In this document: one piece after another, positions 45,023-49,773 of the stretch
How the letters are laid out: the number at the start of each line of letters is the position of its first letter
How positions within the stretch are numbered: the stretch's first letter is position 1
Source of the DNA: Acidobacteriota bacterium
GTDB taxonomy: Bacteria; Acidobacteriota; Terriglobia; Bryobacterales; Bryobacteraceae
Length of the DNA: 49,773 nucleotides
Reading direction: 5' to 3'
Assembly: GCA_025354525.1 (NCBI GenBank)
Contig: JANXMS010000206.1
Location: forward strand, 1 to 49,773
Notes under the pieces: model-generated
The model's input: the letters and a program-made list of their open reading frames with translations, nothing else
What the model was told of the DNA's origin: nothing
Databases searched by the model: none
Position numbers and translations under genes: made by a program

Positions 45023-45072
45023 GCGACTTTCAGTCGCAACTGACCCCCACCGCCTTGAGGCGGTGGGGGTTT
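45023..45072 (+). terminator. Double hairpin, terminator or IS200/IS605-type end
   Basis: Two perfect stem-loops lie in a row: GCGAC-tttca-GTCGC (45023-45037), and an 11-bp stem CCCCCACCGCC with loop TTGA (45044-45054 with 45059-45069) followed by TTTA. Position between the convergent LacI and Gfo/Idh genes suits a terminator. A stem reading xxGACTTTCAGTCxx next to a GC-rich hairpin also resembles the right end of IS200/IS605 elements. The first reading is safer. Confidence 0.55.
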
Positions 45073-46411
45073 AGACTTCCAGCTTCCACGGGGCCCGATA
45101 CTTGGGCTTCAAGTGGGGCACCACTTCCTTCTGCTTCACGGTCCAGTTCTGGGCGTCCCAGTCCAGACGGGTCTTGAACCGCATCGAAAGGTTGGCCAGA
45201 ATACAGGTGGTCGACGACCGGACGCAGGTTTCGATTTCGCTCCGCGGAGCTTCGCGCGACTTAATGCAAGCCACCCAATTCTGCCAGTGCGGCAAGTTCG
45301 TCGGCGCCATGTCCGGATGCGATTGCCGGTCCCAAGTTTCCGCCTTTACCTTGTCGCTCTTCGAGCTGTTCGGGATTAGCCAACAGCCGCTCCGGTTGAC
45401 GAGCAGCGAGGCCTGCGACCCGTGAATCAACGTGCCCGCGTTCTGGTTCAAGCCAAACGGGGGCAGCGGATTGGCCGTCCGCGACTCGTAGCTCGCAAGG
45501 AACTTCGGATACTGGAAGGTCGCCAGCATCGTGTCAGGCGTATCCCGGGTATCGGTCACATAAAATTTCTCGCCGAGGGCCACGATCGAGGTCGGCATGA
45601 CCTCATCGAAGCACTGGTGCAACGGGTCGATCAAGTGGACGCCCCAATCGGTCATCGCTCCGCCGGCATAGTCCCAAAAGTAGCGAAAAGTGGGGAATCC
45701 CGTCACTTTCACGCCCCACTTCACGGGATCAAACTCCGCCTTCGGCGCGGGGCCCAACCACATGTCCCAGTTCAAATCGGTCGGCTGTTTGCCGTTGTCG
45801 TCGGGCTTGGGCACAAAGCCTTTCTTGTCCGTCATACCGCTCTGGAAGGCATGGACGAAGGTCACCTCGCCGAGCACGCCGGAGTTGACGAGTTCCTTGG
45901 CTTTGAGAAAGAACCCTCCCGACCGCTGCATCGTGCCGGCTTGCACGATCCGCTTGTACTTGCGGGCCGCCTGCACCATCTTTTGGCCTTCTTCCACGTA
46001 GACACTGGCCGGCTTTTCGACATAGACGTCTTTGCCCGCCTTGCAGGCGTCGATCATCATATAGGCATGCCAATGGTCGGGGGTTGAGATACAGACCGCA
46101 TCAATGCTCTTGTCCGCCAGCACCTGCCGGAAATCGCGTTTGCCTTCGATCGCGTAGCCGCCCTTCTTGGCCGCGGCCACGGCCCGCTCCAGATGCGGTT
46201 CGTAGACGTCGCACAGCGCCACCGGCTGCAACTCCGGAACTTTCATCGCATGACCGAGATTGCCCGAACCCATCGCGCCAAGCCCGATGAACCCAATCGC
46301 GATCTTATCGTTGGCACCCTTCACGTTCCCGGTGAACAGGTTGGTCGTGAACAGAGCGGTCGCCGCGGCGGTCACCTCGCGCCGGGTCGGGGTTGAGTTG
46401 TTCTTTTTCAT
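45071..46411 (-). CDS. Gfo/Idh/MocA-family oxidoreductase, probably Tat-exported
   Basis: A 446-residue NAD(P)-dependent sugar oxidoreductase. The Rossmann motif is GFIGLGAMGSGN, EKP occurs in VYVEKPASV, and DYAGGAMTDWGVHLID marks the C-terminal domain. The N terminus has a twin-arginine-like segment (TRREVTAAATALFT), as is common for such proteins in acidobacteria. The ATG at 46411 (KKNNSTPTRRE) is preferred over one 16 codons upstream, which would run into the divergent Hfq-like gene's promoter. It oxidises or reduces a sugar that cannot be named. Confidence 0.9.
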   Translation of the reverse strand: MKKNNSTPTRREVTAAATALFTTNLFTGNVKGANDKIAIGFIGLGAMGSGNLGHAMKVPELQPVALCDVYEPHLERAVAAAKKGGYAIEGKRDFRQVLADKSIDAVCISTPDHWHAYMMIDACKAGKDVYVEKPASVYVEEGQKMVQAARKYKRIVQAGTMQRSGGFFLKAKELVNSGVLGEVTFVHAFQSGMTDKKGFVPKPDDNGKQPTDLNWDMWLGPAPKAEFDPVKWGVKVTGFPTFRYFWDYAGGAMTDWGVHLIDPLHQCFDEVMPTSIVALGEKFYVTDTRDTPDTMLATFQYPKFLASYESRTANPLPPFGLNQNAGTLIHGSQASLLVNRSGCWLIPNSSKSDKVKAETWDRQSHPDMAPTNLPHWQNWVACIKSREAPRSEIETCVRSSTTCILANLSMRFKTRLDWDAQNWTVKQKEVVPHLKPKYRAPWKLEV

Positions 46412-46439
46412 TGCCCTGTATTGTACGATAGGAGATTCC

Positions 46440-46670
46440 ATGGCGAAAGCAAAGACCAAAGCTCCCGATACGACTTTCCTCGAAGCGGCTTATCTCCGTG
46501 AACTGATCGCCAGCCAACAGCCGGTCCGCATCACGCTTGAAGATTCGACCGTGCACGACGGGGCGATCGAGTATTTCGACCAGGGCTTTATTCGGTTAAC
46601 CGCCTCCGCCGGGCCCAATTTGTTTATCTACAAAGACGAGATCAAGTATCTTGCCGAGTTACCTCAATAA
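46440..46670 (+). CDS. Hfq-like Sm-fold protein
   Basis: A 76-residue protein resembling the RNA chaperone Hfq: a starting helix (FLEAAYLRELIASQQPV), the Sm1-like strands RITLEDSTVHDGAIEYFDQG and a closing FIYKDEIKYL in the place of the Hfq YKHAIST motif. The canonical YKH is replaced by YKD, and the length is slightly shorter, so RNA binding at the proximal face may differ. The ATG at 46440 follows AGGAG at good spacing. The inositol monophosphatase gene follows after 3 nt. Confidence 0.7.
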   Translation: MAKAKTKAPDTTFLEAAYLRELIASQQPVRITLEDSTVHDGAIEYFDQGFIRLTASAGPNLFIYKDEIKYLAELPQ

Positions 46671-46673
46671 CCT

Positions 46674-47492
46674 ATGGCCGCCTACTTAGAAGCCGCAATC
46701 GAGATCGCCCGCGAGGCCGGAGCGCTCGTCTCCAACTTCGCTGAGCGACGCATTCCGTTCGAACTCAAAGGCGATTTCGACCTCGTCACCGAAGCTGATC
46801 GCGCCAGCGAGAAGCTTATCGTGGAGCGGTTACAGACCCGTTTCCCGACCCACGCCATTCTCGGCGAAGAGAGTGGAGATCACGCCAATTCGAGCGAATA
46901 TCGGTGGTATGTCGACCCGGTCGACGGCACGACCAACTTCGCGCATAGCTTTCCGGTTTACAATGTTACTCTCGGCTTAGAAAAGGCCGGTGAGTTAATC
47001 GCCGGAGTCATTTTCGATCCTACTCGGAACGAGATGTTCGCGGCGGAAAAGGGCGGCGGGGCGTATTTGAATGGTCATCGCATCCATGTATCGAAGGCCG
47101 CCAGCGCCGATGTCGCGTTGGTTGCCACGGGCTTTCCAAGTCGGCGGCGGCACAAGAACATCAACATTCATTTCTATTATCAATTGGCGATGATAACGCA
47201 CGGTGTCCGCCGCGCTGGTGCCGCCGCGATTGACTTGGCTTACGTCGCTTGCGGGCGTTTGGATGGCTTTTGGGAGTTTGGACTGAGTCCGTGGGACATG
47301 GCGGCCGGAATCCTGCTCATTGAGGAGGCGGGCGGCACCGTCAGCGATATGCACGGCGCTCCGCACCACCTGAAAAGCCCCCACATCCTCGCCGATAACA
47401 CCGGCATCCACGCTGACATGCTCCACGTGTTTTCGGAGGTATTCGCTGGCCGTTCGCAGTTTCCGATCCCCGTAATAAACCCGACTCCATGA
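46674..47492 (+). CDS. Inositol monophosphatase family protein (SuhB-like)
   Basis: A 272-residue Mg-dependent phosphatase. The family metal sites are GEES (64-67), DPVDGTTNF (81-89) and a late WDMAAG, in the usual order. It hydrolyses inositol-1-phosphate or related sugar phosphates; in E. coli SuhB also acts in rRNA antitermination. Length is standard. It lies 3 nt after the Hfq-like gene and overlaps the next gene by 4 bp (ATGA), so these three form one operon. Confidence 0.93.
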   Translation: MAAYLEAAIEIAREAGALVSNFAERRIPFELKGDFDLVTEADRASEKLIVERLQTRFPTHAILGEESGDHANSSEYRWYVDPVDGTTNFAHSFPVYNVTLGLEKAGELIAGVIFDPTRNEMFAAEKGGGAYLNGHRIHVSKAASADVALVATGFPSRRRHKNINIHFYYQLAMITHGVRRAGAAAIDLAYVACGRLDGFWEFGLSPWDMAAGILLIEEAGGTVSDMHGAPHHLKSPHILADNTGIHADMLHVFSEVFAGRSQFPIPVINPTP

Positions 47493-48250
47493 CCTTTACG
47501 CAGCTCCTCTACGACGTCTCGGATCGTCTTGCGACGATCACCCTGCATCGGCCGGATAAGCTGAATGCGTGGACGATGACGATGGACGCCGAGTTCCGTC
47601 AGGCGGTGGCGGCTGCGGAGGAAGACCCAGAAGTTCGGGTGATCCTGGTGACCGGGTCGGGGCGCGGGTTCTGCGCCGGGGCGGACATGACGCTGCTGCA
47701 GACTCGGCCGATCGTCGACTTTATCCAGCCGTTCACCTTTCTGCAAGAGTTGACGAAGCCGATGATCGCGGCCATCAACGGCCCGGCGGTGGGTTTGGGG
47801 CTGATCCTGACGCTCTATTGCGACCTTCGGTTCGCTTCTACCGATGCCCGCTTTGGCACCGCGTTCGCCCGACGAGGCCTTATCGCGGAGTATGGGATGG
47901 CTTGGATGCTGCCGCGCTTGATCGGCCCGGCGCAGGCGCTGGACATTTTGATGTCAGCCCGTATTTTTGACGCCGAGGAGGCGCTGCGGCTGAATCTGGT
48001 CAACCGGGTGTACCCTGGCCCGACGTTCCAGTTTGACGTTCGCGCTTACGCGACAGAGTTGGCGACGCAGGTTTCTCCGCGATCTCTGGCGGTGATCAAA
48101 CGCCAAGTGTTCACGGCTATGACGCAGACACTGGCCGAAGCTTCGGTGACTGCCGAGCGGGAGATGGTGCTGAGCTTGGAGTCGGAAGACTTCAAGGAAG
48201 GGGTGGCCCACTTTCTAGAGAAGCGGTCGCCCTTGTTCACTGGCGCTTGA
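47489..48250 (+). CDS. Enoyl-CoA hydratase/isomerase family protein
   Basis: A 253-residue crotonase-fold protein. The oxyanion-hole segments are GRGFCAGADM and GPAVGLGL, and a Glu sits in AEYGMAWMLPRL, where the second acid of enoyl-CoA hydratases lies. It acts on a CoA thioester, perhaps in fatty-acid or amino-acid degradation. The ATG overlaps the preceding TGA (ATGA). The 3' end overlaps the convergent DUF1080 gene by 14 bp, so both mRNAs are antisense to each other at their tails. Confidence 0.92.
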   Translation: MTFTQLLYDVSDRLATITLHRPDKLNAWTMTMDAEFRQAVAAAEEDPEVRVILVTGSGRGFCAGADMTLLQTRPIVDFIQPFTFLQELTKPMIAAINGPAVGLGLILTLYCDLRFASTDARFGTAFARRGLIAEYGMAWMLPRLIGPAQALDILMSARIFDAEEALRLNLVNRVYPGPTFQFDVRAYATELATQVSPRSLAVIKRQVFTAMTQTLAEASVTAEREMVLSLESEDFKEGVAHFLEKRSPLFTGA

Positions 48251-48860
48251 CGCTGATCTCTTTGAAATAGACCGTGTCTTTGGCCCCGTGGTTTTGGATG
48301 CCGATGTAGCCTTTGTAGGCTCGCGGGCCGCGGACGGGTTCGAACCACATTTTGCGTTCGGGGACGGCTTGGTCGCCCTTAAATTCGTTGACGAGTTTGC
48401 CGTTGAGCTTCACTCTAGTTACGTCGCCCTTTAGTTCCACCTCCATCGTGTTCCACTGGCCGAGGGGCTTGGCATTGCGGGCGGAGACCTTGCTTAAGGA
48501 GTAGAGCGCGCCGGTGGAATGCCAGTCATCGCCGGTGGCGTCGATCTGCACTTCGTAGCCGTTGTGGACGCCGTACCAGGCATCGCGCGGCTTTTCGGGC
48601 ATGCGGATGTAGAGGCCGGAGTTGGCGCCTTTCTCGGTCATCGTCTTGAAGACGACCCGGATGGTCGAGTTCTCGAAGGCTTCGTTCTCGTAGAAGAGTA
48701 GGCCCATGCCTCCGGTGGTTTTGAGGGCTCCGCCTTCGATGACGAAGTTGCCCCAGCCGACCTGTTTCCAGCCGGTGATATCTTTGCCGTTCCAGAGCTT
48801 CTGCCAACCCGCCGCCGGCAGGATTGCCGCGGCCAACAAGAGACCAAGTAAGGTACGCAC
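48237..48860 (-). CDS. Secreted DUF1080 (3-keto-disaccharide hydrolase-like) protein
   Basis: A 207-residue beta-sandwich protein with a signal peptide (TLLGLLLAAAILPAAG). The family pattern is WQKLWNGKDITGWK, GLYIRMPE, GYEVQID and GYIGIQNHG. DUF1080 domains are concanavalin-like and several cleave 3-keto-glycosides, matching the nearby Gfo/Idh oxidoreductase type of enzyme. The start is GTG at 48860; an upstream TAA leaves no room for a longer frame. Its promoter region is the 20-bp repeat array, which begins only 9 bp before the start codon, an unusual placement. Confidence 0.88.
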   Translation of the reverse strand: MRTLLGLLLAAAILPAAGWQKLWNGKDITGWKQVGWGNFVIEGGALKTTGGMGLLFYENEAFENSTIRVVFKTMTEKGANSGLYIRMPEKPRDAWYGVHNGYEVQIDATGDDWHSTGALYSLSKVSARNAKPLGQWNTMEVELKGDVTRVKLNGKLVNEFKGDQAVPERKMWFEPVRGPRAYKGYIGIQNHGAKDTVYFKEISVKRQ

Positions 48861-48868
48861 GACACTAT

Positions 48869-49407
48869 CTTATCGAACCCGCCGTCAGTTGAGCGAAGCC
48901 GTAGTCAGTTGAGCGAAGCCGTCGTCACTTGATCGAACGCGTCGTCAGTTGATCGAACTGCCGCCAGCTGATCGAATTCGTCGTCAATTGATCGAAGCCG
49001 CCACCAGCTGATCGAAGCCGCCGTCAGGTTATCGAACCTGCCGCCAGTTGATCGTAGCCGCCGCCAGGTTATCGAACCTGCCGCCAGCTGATCGAAGCCG
49101 TCGTCAGTTGATCGTAGCCGCCGCCAGATGATCGAAGCCGTCGTCAGCTGATCGAAGCCGCCGTCAGCTGATCGAAGCCGTAGCCAGATGAGCGAAGCCG
49201 CCGTCAGTTGTGCGAAGCCGTCGTCAGTTGATCGAAGCCGTCGCCAGTTGATCGAACCCGTCGTCAGCTGATCGAAGCCGCCGTCAGTTGTGCGAAGCCG
49301 TAGCCAGATGATTGTAGCCGCCGCCAGATGATCGAAGCCGTCGCCAGATGAGCGAAGCCGCCGTCAGTTGATCGAAGCCGCCGTCAGCTGATCGAAGCCG
49401 TAGCCAG
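48869..49407. repeat. Tandem array of 27 degenerate 20-bp units
   Basis: Units follow one another without spacers: all are 20 bp except the fifth, which is 19. A common form is TTGATCGAAGCCGTCGTCAG. The first base varies (T, C or A), positions 14 and 17 vary, and units differ at a few bases each. The period is not a multiple of three, so it does not encode a repeat protein in one frame. Twenty bp is close to two turns of DNA, putting each unit on nearly the same face. It fills the upstream region of the DUF1080 gene and ends at an insertion sequence. Confidence 0.93.
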
Positions 49408-49412
49408 ATGAT

Positions 49413-49773
49413 CCTATATTCGGCAGTTGAAGGCTCCCCCCGCCGCGCCGTAAGCGGGAAATGACTGATACTAAACGAGATGATCGATTTCAACCCTTGT
49501 TTGACCTTTCACCCGGAAGGTGAACCCGCTGTTGGCCCCACTGACTTCCCTCCACCCCACCGTCTCGACTCCTTCGGCGGCCCTGTCAAAGCCTGCTGGG
49601 GTTCCTCCCCAGACGTCACCCGCAATGGATTGCTGGCTTACTTTATCGACTTCCTCAAAGTGAGTAAGACGTGGCGGGAGTTAGTCGACTCTTGTCCTCT
49701 GACTTACTCCAGCCCGAACGCGCCAACCAAGGAAGAGATCCTCGCCACCATGCTGTACTCGATCCTTATCGGT
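49413..49773 (+). mobile_element. Insertion sequence, left end, cut by the window edge
   Basis: The repeat array is broken after ATGAT of its 28th unit and different sequence starts with CCTATATTCGGCAGTTGAAG at 49413, which I take as the terminal inverted repeat. A transposase-like frame begins 67 bp further. The other end is outside the window, so family and target duplication cannot be checked. Confidence 0.5.
49480..49773 (+). CDS. Transposase, N-terminal part (partial)
   Basis: A frame of 98 codons from an ATG at 49480 runs off the window. It reads MIDFNPCLTFHPEGEPAVGP, then FIDFLKVSKTWRELVD and PTKEEILATMLYSILIG, which looks like the N-terminal part of a DDE transposase of the IS1380/IS4-like type, where a similar leucine-rich segment precedes the catalytic core. 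The catalytic residues are not in the window. The family assignment is tentative. Confidence 0.55.
   Translation, partial: MIDFNPCLTFHPEGEPAVGPTDFPPPHRLDSFGGPVKACWGSSPDVTRNGLLAYFIDFLKVSKTWRELVDSCPLTYSSPNAPTKEEILATMLYSILIG

Noticed and set aside
48869-49407. CRISPR array
   Set aside because: Units abut directly and there are no unique spacers; the repeats are 20 bp and drifted.

Overview
The window looks like a chromosomal segment of an acidobacterium, most likely of the Bryobacterales/Solibacter type. This is inferred from gene content and not from a marker gene: a giant secreted SBBP beta-propeller protein with a duplicated C-terminal module, a DUF1549/DUF1553 plus DUF1501 pair beside a LacI regulator, a Tat-type sulfatase, a DPP-IV peptidase, a DUF1080 protein, a TauE/SafE permease, and high GC throughout. 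Most genes are intact and packed with start/stop overlaps (ATGA, TAATG).

Layout. 0.2-6.7 kb: a minus-strand operon DUF58 -> transglutaminase -> MoxR ATPase -> TPR protein, divergent from a sulfatase (6.7-8.1 kb). 8.1-9.9 kb: a TauE/SafE permease, a small membrane protein, a selenocysteine tRNA and an HD-domain hydrolase. 9.9-13.4 kb: an island-like stretch bounded by an intact tRNA-Ala(GGC) and a degenerate full-length copy of it. It carries a three-gene cassette of unknown function (two secreted proteins around a small cytosolic one) and a HigBA-type toxin-antitoxin pair. 13.4-14.5 kb: gene-poor and decayed, with a 285-bp ISL3-like MITE and a tiny membrane-peptide gene whose Shine-Dalgarno can pair with the region of its own stop codon. 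14.5-16.2 kb: glycosyltransferase and YggS. 16.6-20.2 kb: a PD-(D/E)XK nuclease-like protein with a DUF697-like membrane protein, then a DsbA-like protein and an SDR. 20.2-25.3 kb: a B3-type metallo-beta-lactamase-fold protein with a Gln zinc ligand, an OFA-type MFS transporter, an OYE-family reductase and a secreted toroid (heparinase-like) protein. 25.4-28.4 kb: the SBBP protein. 28.5-31.0 kb: galT, an SRPBCC protein and a broken hydroxyacid dehydrogenase. 31.1-35.5 kb: a 7Fe ferredoxin, an isopropylmalate-dehydrogenase-family gene and SelO, separated by two stretches of decayed coding DNA. 35.5-39.8 kb: alpha/beta hydrolase, Uma2, DUF1801 and DPP-IV. 40.0-44.7 kb: DUF1549/1553-DUF1501-LacI operon with a LacI-type operator over its promoter. 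45.0-48.9 kb: Gfo/Idh/MocA oxidoreductase, Hfq-like protein, inositol monophosphatase, enoyl-CoA hydratase and DUF1080 protein. 48.9-49.8 kb: 27 degenerate tandem copies of a 20-bp unit, apparently interrupted by an insertion sequence whose transposase runs off the window.

The genes point to a heterotrophic soil-type life: sugar and polymer breakdown (sulfatase, DUF1080, Gfo/Idh, galT, toroid protein, DPP-IV), export or uptake of small anions, and CoA and flavin redox chemistry. The least explained elements are the 20-bp array, the membrane-peptide locus at 13.9-14.2 kb, the tRNA-bounded cassette and the nuclease/DUF697 pair. No CRISPR array, rRNA, integrase or replication origin was seen.
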